Source: Bacillota bacterium | GTDB lineage: Bacteria > Bacillota > Clostridia > Christensenellales > CAG-138 | Direction: 5' to 3' | Length of the DNA stretch: 64,000 bases | Assembly (NCBI GenBank): GCA_023395595.1 | Contig: JAEWYO010000044.1 | Location: 6,449-70,448, forward strand | Shown: piece after piece, positions 50,466 through 59,048 of the stretch | How positions within the stretch are numbered: position 1 is the first letter of the stretch | How the letters are laid out: every line of letters starts with the position of its first letter | Notes under the pieces: generated by a model | Told to the model about the DNA's origin: nothing | Seen by the model: the letters and a program-made list of their open reading frames with translations, nothing else | The model's database searches: none | Position numbers and translations under genes: made by a program

Positions 50466-51962
50466 CTATGCTTCCAATGTGCAGACAAATGGTAGCATTG
50501 GCAGGCCCGCGCTGTTATAGATGTTGTCCTCGCAAAACGGCATCTGGCAGAACGAAACCATCACGCGCCCGCCGTTGGCAAACGCACCAGACTGAATGCG
50601 CAGCTCGTTTTCGCAAACTTGCGCAAAAAACACGCTGATTTCGGTTCCGTCCAACGTGAGCGCAATCGTTTCCGGTGTTTCGCCGCGGCAGACAAGCCCG
50701 CTGCCAGTGTGCGCGAAGCGGAGCACGAGCGTGTCCCCTTCCCGTTTTACCGCCTCCACGGCGGGCGAATCCGCAAGAATCGACTTGCCGTAGACGTGTA
50801 GGAGCGCTTGCCCCGCCAGCCGTTCGCCAATCGGACGCTTCTGCTTTGGGTGGATGTCATAGCGCATGCCCGCGTCCATCGCACACGCAAGCCAAACCTT
50901 GTCGCAAGAGCGTGTGAGTTGCTCCTGCGCGGCGCGAATCGGGACAAAGTCCAACGGCTCCATCATCTCTTCAAACGAGGCAAGCTGCACGATCAAAAAC
51001 GGCAGTTCCGCTTTCCAGAGGCTGCGCCAGCAGGCGATCATCTGCTGCATCAGCCGCTCATATGTGTCCGCGTAGGCCGCGTCCGACTCTCCCTGATACC
51101 AGATCACCCCGCTGATGGTGAAGGGCGCGGTCGGCTTGAGCATCGTTTCGTAAAGCCCGCACGGGCGAAACGGCGAGTAGCGCGAGAGGAACAACTCTCC
51201 CATCTCCGCCATCGATGCCATCATCGCCGGATCAGGACGGACGGGCGCAAGGTTGCTCATGCTGTTGTCAAAGGGCATATTGTCCATCGTGTGTTGCAGC
51301 TTGCAGTAGCGATCCAGCTCCGTCGCCGGGTCTAGCTTCGCCTGTGCCTCCGTTGCGCGGTCGAGATAGGGTTGAAGCGCTCCGGTCAGGTAGTCCTTGC
51401 TCATAAACGCGCTTGCAGAGGTACCACCCCAGGTGCAGTTGAGGATACCGACGGGAACATCCAGCTCCGCATGCAGTTTTTTTGCAAAATAGTAGCCCAC
51501 TGCTGTGAAATATTTCGCTTCAACACCGCGCGCCTTTCGCCAAACGCCAACCTTGGAATAGTCCCGGTCGTTCTCCTGTCCAGCATAGGCAATCTTCGGC
51601 ACTTCATAGCAGCGCATATCCGCGCAGTCACTCGCAATTTCGCCTGCGACCTCCGCATCGTCCCGCAGGAGAAATTCCATATTGGACTGCCCGCCCGCGA
51701 GCCAGACTTCGCCGATGGCGACATCGCCTATTACGATGCTCTCGTCTCCCGCACTGACGCGGAGCGTAAGGTTCCGCCCCGCTTCCATCGGCGGAAGATA
51801 GGCGCGAAAACCATCCTTTCCCGCAACGGCATAGGCGGGTTGTTCGTCAAGCTGGATCTCAACGAGGCTTCCTTCTTGCGCTGTTCCCCAAATGCAGACC
51901 GGAGTTCTTCTTTGCAGCACCATACCGTTTTGAAACAGCGTCGCAAGTTGCAGTTTGCCCAT
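50466..51962 (-). CDS. sialate-O-acetylesterase-family SGNH esterase
   Basis: A 498-residue SASA-family protein. An N-terminal beta-rich part (FQNGMVLQRRTPVCIWGTA...) is followed by GGQSNMEF with catalytic Ser93, then WYQGESDA and the late DIHPKQKRPIG block with the catalytic His. Proteins of this family remove O-acetyl groups from sialic acid or from plant oligosaccharides. The usual secretion signal is absent. The gene starts 2 bp after the sucrose phosphorylase stop, which supports a role in deacetylating the sugar before phosphorolysis. Confidence 0.88.
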   Translation of the reverse strand: MGKLQLATLFQNGMVLQRRTPVCIWGTAQEGSLVEIQLDEQPAYAVAGKDGFRAYLPPMEAGRNLTLRVSAGDESIVIGDVAIGEVWLAGGQSNMEFLLRDDAEVAGEIASDCADMRCYEVPKIAYAGQENDRDYSKVGVWRKARGVEAKYFTAVGYYFAKKLHAELDVPVGILNCTWGGTSASAFMSKDYLTGALQPYLDRATEAQAKLDPATELDRYCKLQHTMDNMPFDNSMSNLAPVRPDPAMMASMAEMGELFLSRYSPFRPCGLYETMLKPTAPFTISGVIWYQGESDAAYADTYERLMQQMIACWRSLWKAELPFLIVQLASFEEMMEPLDFVPIRAAQEQLTRSCDKVWLACAMDAGMRYDIHPKQKRPIGERLAGQALLHVYGKSILADSPAVEAVKREGDTLVLRFAHTGSGLVCRGETPETIALTLDGTEISVFFAQVCENELRIQSGAFANGGRVMVSFCQMPFCEDNIYNSAGLPMLPFVCTLEA

Positions 51963-51964
51963 CG

Positions 51965-53437
51965 TTATGCTTCCTCCTGCGCAAAGAACACGGTTTCGCC
52001 GGATGCATCTGCGCTGGTAATCGTGAATGCTTTGGTCACAAAATTCGCATCCAGCCGTGCCGTCTGCGCGCCGTTTTTCCAGGTTACGCGCAGCTTACCG
52101 TCATCGTTCGATTCACCAATTTCGACTTCGCCGGAGAACGCGGGGTTCTCGTTTCGAAAGCGCATGATGCGATACATGTCCTGAAGCATCGGTTTTTCAA
52201 CCGTCTCGGCGATCTCATCCTCCGTGTACGTGTGGCGGTTGATGCTCCTGGGTTCCTCGCCGCGCTTAAGCGCTTCGATGTCGTTTTCACCTGCGAGCAA
52301 TCCTACATAGTAGACCTGCGGTACGCCAGGCGTGAAAAACTGCACCACGCGGGCAAGCAGATAGGCGCGATCGTCCGCGCCCAGCGCGGAATAATAGCTG
52401 CACATGAGCTGGTAGCGCTGCGCCTGCTTGCCGGAGGTTTTAATCATGCTCGGGAACTTCATATACGGCTGTGCCGGTAGGGTGATTTCGTCCACCCGGG
52501 CGCGCACATAGTCGATCTCCTCGTCGCTGAGTAACCCAACCACGTCCACAACGCCGATTCCATCATGCGTGTCCAGCGTGGTGAACTGTTTGCGCGGGCA
52601 GACGTTCAGCCAATGGATCAATCGGTCGGTTCTGCCGCTCATGAGCCCGTGCAACAACAGCATCGGCAGCGCAAAATCGTAGACCCAGTAGCCTTTTTCC
52701 GCCATTTTTAGTTGGATTGTATAGTTCTCATGGATTTCGGGCAGCATCTCGGTTCCGCTCTTACGCAGCGGCTGCATGCCCGTCTCAAGCACATCCCAAA
52801 TCTCCGGCTCGACGAAGAAGCATGAAGTGCCCGGCTTTTTGGAGGCGTAGGCAAACGCGTCAAAGCGAATCAGCGGCACATGCTTTGAAAGCAAGCCGAG
52901 ATTGCGGCGATAGTAGTCCTGCGTTGCCGCGCTGTAGGGATCGATATCCACCTGCTCCTGAAAGAACGTGTTCCAGAGGTTGACACTCTTGCCGTCCGCG
53001 CGGGTGAAGGAGAAGAACGGGCCTTTCTCCTTGCGGCGATACATTACATCCAGCTCCGCCTCGGTTGGTTCGCCGTTGGGCCAGAACTTGTTCCAATCGA
53101 TGAACATGTCTTTATAGGGCGAGTCGTCGCCGTTTTGCAGATAATCCTGAAACTCGGCACAGCGGATCGAAACATGGTTGAGCATGAAATCCGCCATCAG
53201 ATAGTACTGCTCTCCAAGGCGGTCTATGTCTTCCCATGTGCCGAACGCGGGATCGACGATGTCATAATGAATCACGGCAAAGCCGCGATCACCGGAGGAC
53301 GGAAAGAACGGCAGAATATGCACGCCGCCAAATACACCGTCAAAATACCGCGCGAGCACGTCGTTTAGCGCCGCAAGATTGTTCCCCATGGTGTCGGAAT
53401 AGGTGATGAGCATAATCTTATTTTCGACTTTTTTCAT
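51965..53437 (-). CDS. sucrose phosphorylase (GH13_18)
   Basis: A 490-residue enzyme of exactly family length. VFGGVHILPFFPSSGDRGFAVIHY forms the N-terminal strand-loop; the nucleophile is Asp193 (IRFDAFAYA), the acid/base Glu234 (LPEIHENY) and the transition-state stabiliser Asp292 (DTHDGIG), matching positions 192/232/290 of the Bifidobacterium enzyme. It converts sucrose and phosphate to glucose 1-phosphate and fructose in the cytoplasm. Sucrose 6'-phosphate or a related glucoside is an alternative. The ATG at 53437 follows GGGAG. Upstream lie a cre-like operator and hairpins that separate it from the permease genes. Confidence 0.88.
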   Translation of the reverse strand: MKKVENKIMLITYSDTMGNNLAALNDVLARYFDGVFGGVHILPFFPSSGDRGFAVIHYDIVDPAFGTWEDIDRLGEQYYLMADFMLNHVSIRCAEFQDYLQNGDDSPYKDMFIDWNKFWPNGEPTEAELDVMYRRKEKGPFFSFTRADGKSVNLWNTFFQEQVDIDPYSAATQDYYRRNLGLLSKHVPLIRFDAFAYASKKPGTSCFFVEPEIWDVLETGMQPLRKSGTEMLPEIHENYTIQLKMAEKGYWVYDFALPMLLLHGLMSGRTDRLIHWLNVCPRKQFTTLDTHDGIGVVDVVGLLSDEEIDYVRARVDEITLPAQPYMKFPSMIKTSGKQAQRYQLMCSYYSALGADDRAYLLARVVQFFTPGVPQVYYVGLLAGENDIEALKRGEEPRSINRHTYTEDEIAETVEKPMLQDMYRIMRFRNENPAFSGEVEIGESNDDGKLRVTWKNGAQTARLDANFVTKAFTITSADASGETVFFAQEEA

Positions 53438-53505
53438 GAAATACTCCCAACTCTGTCTCTTGATGCAACGCGTGTTCCTGCCAATGGACACATGCAGGCT
53501 TAAAT

Positions 53506-53520
53506 TGTAAACGTTTTCAT
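53506..53520. promoter_or_regulatory. cre-like/LacI-family operator upstream of sucrose phosphorylase
   Basis: TGTAAACGTTTTCAT; on the minus strand it reads ATGAAAACGTTTACA, a full match to the Bacillota cre consensus WTGNAANCGNWNNCW. It overlaps a possible minus-strand -10 TACAAT (rc 53504-53509), so binding of CcpA or the local LacI protein would repress the gene. It is about 70 bp before the start codon. Confidence 0.65.
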
Positions 53521-53560
53521 TTTTTTGGAAAAACAAGCGCCGGACAAAGCCTTTTGTTTC

Positions 53561-53611
53561 GCACGGCTCCGTGCTTTCTTTTGCGAAAGCCGCTTGCTGT
53601 TTCTAGCAAGC
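53561..53611 (-). terminator. hairpin pair between permease and sucrose phosphorylase genes
   Basis: Two GC stems, GCTTGCT/AGCAAGC (53592-53598 and 53605-53611) and GCACGG/CCGTGC (53561-53566 and 53569-53574), lie in the 282-bp gap. There is no strong T tract, so they may attenuate or process the mRNA rather than terminate fully. Confidence 0.35.
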
Positions 53612-53719
53612 CACGGTAGGGGCTCCCCGCACAGGAAAACCGGAGCCAATGCGTCTGTCTGGCGCTTGTTGTTTGCTCTGCGTCATGAAATGGTACCCGC
53701 AAAGCGCGAGATCGGTGCA

Positions 53720-54601
53720 TCAGCCCTTAACGGAACCGAGCGTGATGCCCTTGACGAAATACTTCTGGAAGAAGGGATACGCAATCATCAGCGGAATCAC
53801 CGCAATCACGGCGATTGCCATACGCACGCTGATGTTCGGAATCGATTTTGCGCTGATCATGCCCGACGTGTGCGACTGGAGGAAAGCCGCTTTGTTCATC
53901 ACGTCGTTGAGATAGTTCTGTATGCCGTAGAGGTCTGTGCGCGTGGTTAAGAAATACACGCCGTTTGTCCAGTTGTTCCAGTAGGAGATCAGCGTCATCA
54001 GCGCGATGGTCGCGATGATGGGTTTGCTCATCGGCAGCACGATCTTGAGCAGGCTCTGCACCTCGTTCGCGCCGTCAATCTTTGCCGCCTCCAGTACCTC
54101 GCCCGGAATGCTGGAGGTAAAGTAGGTGCGCATGATGATCACGAAAAACGCGTTCATCAGCAAAAACGGCACGATCATGCCCGCAAGAGAATCTTTCACA
54201 TTGATGAGGTTTGTATAGACCATATAGGTCGGCACCAAGCCCCCGTTGAAGAGCATCGTGAAAAACAGGAAGAAGGAGATGGCACCCCGCCCGGGCAGGT
54301 CCTTGTGGGACAGCGGATAGGCAAAGAGCACTGTGAGTACGATGTTTGCCGCAACACCGATGAGCGCGATGACGATGCTCATCAGATATGCCCGCCCGAT
54401 AGAATCTTTCGCGTCCCAGAGATATTTGTATGCGTCAAAACTCAGCTCCTTCGGCAGCAGCGAGTAGCCGTGCTGAATCAGATACGTCTCGGACGTGATG
54501 GAGCTCACGAACAGCAGCCAGAACGGGATGATACACGCGGCAATCAGCGCCACCAGCAGAAAGTTGACGAAGAAATTGAACACCTTGCTGTTATTTACCA
54601 T
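53720..54601 (-). CDS. sugar ABC transporter permease (LplC/YtcP type)
   Basis: A 293-residue membrane protein with six spans and the coupling motif LEAAKIDGANEVQSLLKIVLPMSKP (about 174-198), ending FFQKYFVKGITLGSVKG. It is a paralogue of the protein at 29258. It pairs with the LplB-type permease encoded 84 bp upstream. GGAGGG precedes the ATG. Its terminal block is a hallmark of oligosaccharide importers that use a shared ATPase. Confidence 0.92.
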   Translation of the reverse strand: MVNNSKVFNFFVNFLLVALIAACIIPFWLLFVSSITSETYLIQHGYSLLPKELSFDAYKYLWDAKDSIGRAYLMSIVIALIGVAANIVLTVLFAYPLSHKDLPGRGAISFFLFFTMLFNGGLVPTYMVYTNLINVKDSLAGMIVPFLLMNAFFVIIMRTYFTSSIPGEVLEAAKIDGANEVQSLLKIVLPMSKPIIATIALMTLISYWNNWTNGVYFLTTRTDLYGIQNYLNDVMNKAAFLQSHTSGMISAKSIPNISVRMAIAVIAVIPLMIAYPFFQKYFVKGITLGSVKG

Positions 54602-54685
54602 AGTTTTTACCCTCCGCCCGAAGGAGGCGCGCCTCGCTTCCGGCTGAACACATTTACTGTACCTTGATCCGGTTTCCCTGCGCCG

Positions 54686-55669
54686 TTAGAACAGCGCGCT
54701 CTCTTTGTCCAGCTTACCGACGAGCCAGTTTGCGCCAAACACAAGGATAAAACCGAAGATCGATTGCAGGAAGCCCGCCGCAGAGGAACGGCCAACGTCA
54801 TTGAGCTCCAACAACGCGCGGTAGACAAACGTGTCGATCGTTTGTGTGGTGGAATAGAGCAATCCGCTGTGCTGGGGAATGAGATAGAACAAACCAAAGT
54901 CCGAATAGCAGATCCTGCCGACCGAGAGAAGCACCAGTGTGATGATCGTTGGCTTGATGCCCGGCAGCGTGATGTGAAGAATCTGCTGCCAGATGCTTGC
55001 GCCGTCCACAACCGCCGCCTCATAATAGGTTTTATCGATGCTGATGACACTCGAATAGTAGAGGATCGAGCTGTAGCCGAACGACATCCAGAGATAGACA
55101 ATGTTGAGGATGAGCGGCCAATATTTCGACTCGTTGTACCATTTGATCGGGTTCTCCACACCGAAGAGCGGCAAGATCGTGTTGTTCATGAAACCGTTGG
55201 AGGGGCTGAGAAACGCAAACGCGATGTAGCTGACGATCACGGTGGAGAGCAGGAACGGAATCAAAAACACGACCTGGCTCACCTGCTTGAAGTATTTGTT
55301 CTTCGCGCTGTCGAGCGCAATGGCAACCACGATCGCCAGCAGGTTTCCAAACAGGATGAACCCAAGGTTGTAAAGAACCGTGTTTCGCAGGGCAAGCAGC
55401 GCGTCGTTGTTGCTAAAGAGGTATTTGAAGTTGTCCAGACCGACCCACGGGCTCTTGAAGATACCCAGCGAGTAGTTGATCTTTTTGAACGCGATCAACA
55501 ATCCCGCCATCGGCAGATAGTTGTTGATGATTAAATACACCGCGCCCGGGATGAGCATGAGATACAGCGGCAGAAAGCGCAAAAACCGCCTCTTTCTTCT
55601 GAGTCTCTGATACGACTTTTCAGAAGGGGTCATGTCCCGTTTTCCCGACGCTTTTGTCTTTTTTTCCAT
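54686..55669 (-). CDS. sugar ABC transporter permease (LplB type)
   Basis: A 327-residue permease with a basic N-terminal tail (about 1-35) and six spans. Key blocks are LMLIPGAVYLIINNYLPMAGLLIAFKKINY, the coupling motif YEAAVVDGASIWQQILHITLPGIKP, and the end LVFGANWLVGKLDKESALF. The ATG at 55669 has GGAGG 8 bp upstream; the frame extends 29 codons without a site. It is divergent from the binding-protein gene at 56242 across a 572-bp region. Confidence 0.9.
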   Translation of the reverse strand: MEKKTKASGKRDMTPSEKSYQRLRRKRRFLRFLPLYLMLIPGAVYLIINNYLPMAGLLIAFKKINYSLGIFKSPWVGLDNFKYLFSNNDALLALRNTVLYNLGFILFGNLLAIVVAIALDSAKNKYFKQVSQVVFLIPFLLSTVIVSYIAFAFLSPSNGFMNNTILPLFGVENPIKWYNESKYWPLILNIVYLWMSFGYSSILYYSSVISIDKTYYEAAVVDGASIWQQILHITLPGIKPTIITLVLLSVGRICYSDFGLFYLIPQHSGLLYSTTQTIDTFVYRALLELNDVGRSSAAGFLQSIFGFILVFGANWLVGKLDKESALF

Positions 55670-55834
55670 TGAACATCCTCCGTGAAGGGTTGAAGTGCGT
55701 TGATTTTTGCTTTGTTTCTTACGAAAGGCATGGTGCGAAATGTGCCTGAACAGCACCTTGGTAAGATCGTATCAAAAAGAAAAACCCCTCACTATCAAAA
55801 TTCCGACTAGATTTGTTACTTTTCTGAAGGGTTT

Positions 55835-55856
55835 TGCAGAAACCCGGATTTCTGCA
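55835..55856. promoter_or_regulatory. hairpin within the 55670-56241 divergent region
   Basis: TGCAGAAA-CCCGGA-TTTCTGCA is a perfect 8-bp stem followed on the plus strand by GATTTTTG. No plus-strand gene precedes it, so it may shape the leader of the minus-strand permease transcript. The rest of the 572 bp holds the ACGT palindrome at 55962 and an extended -10-like TGCTATGAT (56126-56133) before the binding-protein gene; no gene is seen. Confidence 0.35.
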
Positions 55857-55961
55857 GATTTTTGCGGTTTTCTCATCGATAACTGCAATGGAAACCGAAT
55901 TTCGATCAAGGTGCTAAACTATTTCGGAATCATTCTTATATAAATGACGTGTAATTATTAT

Positions 55962-55978
55962 CGAAAGAACGTTTTTCG
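55962..55978. promoter_or_regulatory. ACGT-centred palindrome, candidate LacI-family operator
   Basis: CGAAAGAACGTTTTTCG is a near-perfect palindrome centred on ACGT between the divergent permease and binding-protein genes. It shares the core AACGTTTT with the cre-like site at 53506 and could be bound by the LacI protein of this island. Confidence 0.4.
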
Positions 55979-56241
55979 GCTCTGTTTCCTCTGGTGAGGT
56001 CCAGTTGCGCTCGTTGACGTATATACGCGCCTTGCTCCCTGCGGTATTCCGCGATTTTACCCGTTTTTGATCGGAAATATGATAAAAGGGGTCAGAAATT
56101 TGATGGCATCGCCGCGAGACGCTTTGCTATGATGGCTGTGTCAGAGGCGGTCTGCCTCACCCATCCGGTATTTTTTTAATCACACAAGAGCAACCGAAAA
56201 ACAAACCAGAAACCACAAAACCATAAAAGGAGAGAGACCCA

Positions 56242-57792
56242 ATGAAAAAGAGCAAGGCCCTATTGTCTATTCTTGCGATGCTCCTGATCGTCGGAATGCT
56301 CGGCGCCTGCGCAGCACCCGCCGCAACCACCGAAGCGACGGCAGCCCCCGCAGAAACCGCGGCAATCACCGAAGCAGCTCCCGCGGACGGCACCTACCCC
56401 GTGATCCGCATGGCATACACGAAGATGTTTGCCACCGACTCGGAAGCGAAGATTGAGGAAGCCCTCAACGTCATCATGCGCAAGGAAGCGCAGGCTGAAA
56501 TCGACCTCATTCCCGTTGACTTCTCGACCATGAGCACCCAGCTCAACCTGATGCTCACCGGCGGTGAAGATTCCATCGATATCTTCTCGTCCTTCTGGTA
56601 TATGCCGATGAGCACGCTCTATGCCAATGGTCAGCTGGCTCCGCTCAACGACCTGCTGGAGTCTGACGGGCAGGGCATCCTGGATCTGTTTGCAGACACA
56701 CCCGGCATTCTGGATTGCTGCACCATCAACGGTCAGCTCTACGGTCTGCCCACCTATGGGCCGTTCTCTTCCCCGATGATCTATATCGTCAAGGAAGGCG
56801 CCTCCAAGGCCGCGAACATCGACTGGACCAACATCAAGACGCTGGATGAAGTCACCGCCGCGATTCTTGAGATGAAGAAAGCCAACCCGGACAAGTACTT
56901 TGTCCCCGGCGCAACACAGAGCTACTGGATTCCGAAGGACATCGATTACCTCGGAGACACCAACTTCCTCGGCGTTCTGACCGATCCGCTCAACAGCACA
57001 ACGGTCGAGAACTATTATGAATCCGCCTACTTCATGAACCTGCTCGACAACGTGAAGATCTGGTCGGACAACGGCATCTTCAACCCCGATGCGATGAGCA
57101 ACACGAACCCCACGCTGATGAGCGTCCAGTTCGGCATCACGGAAGGCACCCCCGGCTACTGCTGGAACCTCGACGAATGGATCTATGAAGCAAACCTCCA
57201 GCAGACCTATGGCGACAACATGGTCGGCACACAGCTTGGCGATAGCATCATCACCACCGGCAATGCCACCACGTATCTGTATCACATCACGAGCTTCAGC
57301 CAGAACAAAGAAGCCGCCATGCGCGTGCTGAAAGTGTTCTATACCAACTCCGAAGCCGCCAACCTTCTCGGCAACGGCATCGAAGGCGAAAACTACGTCA
57401 TCGACGACAAGGGCTATGTCCGCTTCCCCGAAGGAAAAGACATGACCAACTGCGGCTGGACCGGCCTCGGCGCATCCTACTATCTGCCCAACTCCTCCGG
57501 CTGCCCGGTGTGGTACTATCAGCCCGACAATATGTGGGAGATGATGGTGCAGTCCAACAAGGACGCGAAGAACTCCCTCGCGCTCGGCTTCACCTTTGAC
57601 AGCACGAAAGTTGCAGATCAGATCACCGCTTGCAGCAACGTCATCGCGCAGTATTATCTGCCGCTGATCAACGGCGAAGTGAACATCGCAGAAGTGCTCC
57701 CCGTCTTCCAGAAGGCGCTGCACGATGCGGGCATCGATGCCGTCATCGCAGAGAAGCAAGCCCAGCTTGACGCTTGGCTCGCCGCGAAATAA
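56242..57792 (+). CDS. extracellular sugar-binding lipoprotein (LplA type)
   Basis: A 516-residue lipoprotein. The signal ends at the lipobox LGAC (Cys22), followed by an Ala/Thr/Pro/Glu linker (about 24-50) and a solute-binding domain rich in aromatic residues. The ending VIAEKQAQLDAWLAAK matches the paralogue at 31220. It serves the divergent LplB/LplC-type permeases. AAGGAG precedes the ATG. A terminator at 57817 partly separates it from the MFS gene. Confidence 0.9.
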   Translation: MKKSKALLSILAMLLIVGMLGACAAPAATTEATAAPAETAAITEAAPADGTYPVIRMAYTKMFATDSEAKIEEALNVIMRKEAQAEIDLIPVDFSTMSTQLNLMLTGGEDSIDIFSSFWYMPMSTLYANGQLAPLNDLLESDGQGILDLFADTPGILDCCTINGQLYGLPTYGPFSSPMIYIVKEGASKAANIDWTNIKTLDEVTAAILEMKKANPDKYFVPGATQSYWIPKDIDYLGDTNFLGVLTDPLNSTTVENYYESAYFMNLLDNVKIWSDNGIFNPDAMSNTNPTLMSVQFGITEGTPGYCWNLDEWIYEANLQQTYGDNMVGTQLGDSIITTGNATTYLYHITSFSQNKEAAMRVLKVFYTNSEAANLLGNGIEGENYVIDDKGYVRFPEGKDMTNCGWTGLGASYYLPNSSGCPVWYYQPDNMWEMMVQSNKDAKNSLALGFTFDSTKVADQITACSNVIAQYYLPLINGEVNIAEVLPVFQKALHDAGIDAVIAEKQAQLDAWLAAK

Positions 57793-57816
57793 GCACAGCA
57801 AGACAACACAGTTGAA

Positions 57817-57847
57817 AGCGAGGGCACCTCTGTGCCCTCGCTTTTTG
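57817..57847 (+). terminator. Rho-independent terminator of the binding-protein gene
   Basis: The perfect 11-bp stem AGCGAGGGCAC/GTGCCCTCGCT (57817-57827 and 57832-57842) is followed by TTTTTG, 14 bp before the next start codon. Confidence 0.85.
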
Positions 57848-57860
57848 AGAGGAACCATCC

Positions 57861-59048
57861 GTGGAATCAATGCAAACAGCCGAACAAACCCAAAAGCTTT
57901 GGAATAAGCAATACATACTCGTGCTGATCATCAGCACACTGAGTTCGTTTTCCTTCTATATGGTGGTGACGATACTCTCCAAATATCTCACCGGCATCGG
58001 ACTCTCGATCGCGCTGGCTGGCGTCATCGTCGGCCTGTTTTCGCTGACCTCGCTCTTTAGCCGACCGTTCTGCGGCCTCATGGCAGACCGCCTCAACAAT
58101 GTTTGGCTGCTGGTTGCGAGCAATATCCTCATGGCGCTTGGCCTCCTTGGCCTTGCATTTACCAGGAATGTAACGCTGATTTTCGTCTTTCGGATTTTAA
58201 GCGGACTTGGCTTCGCCGTCGGTAGCACGGTGCAGGTGTCCCTGATCATCCGCTTTATCCCCAAGGACAAGATGGGCGAAGGCATCGGCTATATGGGCAT
58301 CAGCCAACTCATTGGCTCCGCCTGCGCGCCCGCTGTGGGGCTTGCGATTGCAAACGCGGTCGGCATGCAGCAGACGTTTATCGCGGCGGCGCTTTTGCCC
58401 GCGCTGACGTGTCTGCTGCTGCTCTTCATGAAAGACCTGCATCAGCCAAAACCGCAGGCGAGCCAAACAATCGCGCTAAGAGACATCATCGAACCAAAGG
58501 CGCTGCCGTTCACACTGCCCTACTCCACGCTCTCGTTTGTCAACGGTATTATCTCGTCCTATCTGGTGCTGTATGCAGATGAACGCGGTATCGCCGGCAT
58601 CAGCGTCTATTTCACCGTGTACGCGGTGTTTCTCTTCCTGGTCCGTCCGCTTGCCGGCAAGCTCATGGACGCAAAAGGCATCCAGTACACCGTCTTTCCG
58701 GGCATGGTCATCACCGCACTGTCGATGTTTCTGCTCGGCAGAAGCACCGCGCTTTGGATGATCCTGCTCACGTCTTTGCTGCGTGCGGTGGGACAGGGCG
58801 CGGCGCAGCCGTCCTTGCAAGCGGGCTGCATCAATCATGTCGGGCGCGAACGCAGCGGCGTTGCAACAAGCACCTATTTCCTCGGTGGTGACATCGGCCA
58901 GGGCATCGGCCCGATGATCGGCGGCGCTATTCTGGGTCAGGTGGCGGGTCTTGCGGGGTATCAGCTCGTGTTCAGCCTGTGCGGCGTGCTGATTCTGCTC
59001 GCGATGACGTATTTCTATTTTGCGCGCAAACGGAGGAACCTGCCATGA
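57861..59048 (+). CDS. MFS transporter
   Basis: A 395-residue integral membrane protein with about 12 helices and the MFS loop 2-3 motif SRPFCGLMADRLNNVWLLVAS (about 65-85) and a related loop 8-9 VRPLAGKLMDAKG. It starts at a GTG with GAGAGG 8 bp upstream. It could export a product, such as a released acyl or aryl acid, or import a sugar; the sequence does not decide. Its stop overlaps the start of the following esterase gene (ATGA), tying it to ester metabolism. Confidence 0.88.
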   Translation: MESMQTAEQTQKLWNKQYILVLIISTLSSFSFYMVVTILSKYLTGIGLSIALAGVIVGLFSLTSLFSRPFCGLMADRLNNVWLLVASNILMALGLLGLAFTRNVTLIFVFRILSGLGFAVGSTVQVSLIIRFIPKDKMGEGIGYMGISQLIGSACAPAVGLAIANAVGMQQTFIAAALLPALTCLLLLFMKDLHQPKPQASQTIALRDIIEPKALPFTLPYSTLSFVNGIISSYLVLYADERGIAGISVYFTVYAVFLFLVRPLAGKLMDAKGIQYTVFPGMVITALSMFLLGRSTALWMILLTSLLRAVGQGAAQPSLQAGCINHVGRERSGVATSTYFLGGDIGQGIGPMIGGAILGQVAGLAGYQLVFSLCGVLILLAMTYFYFARKRRNLP

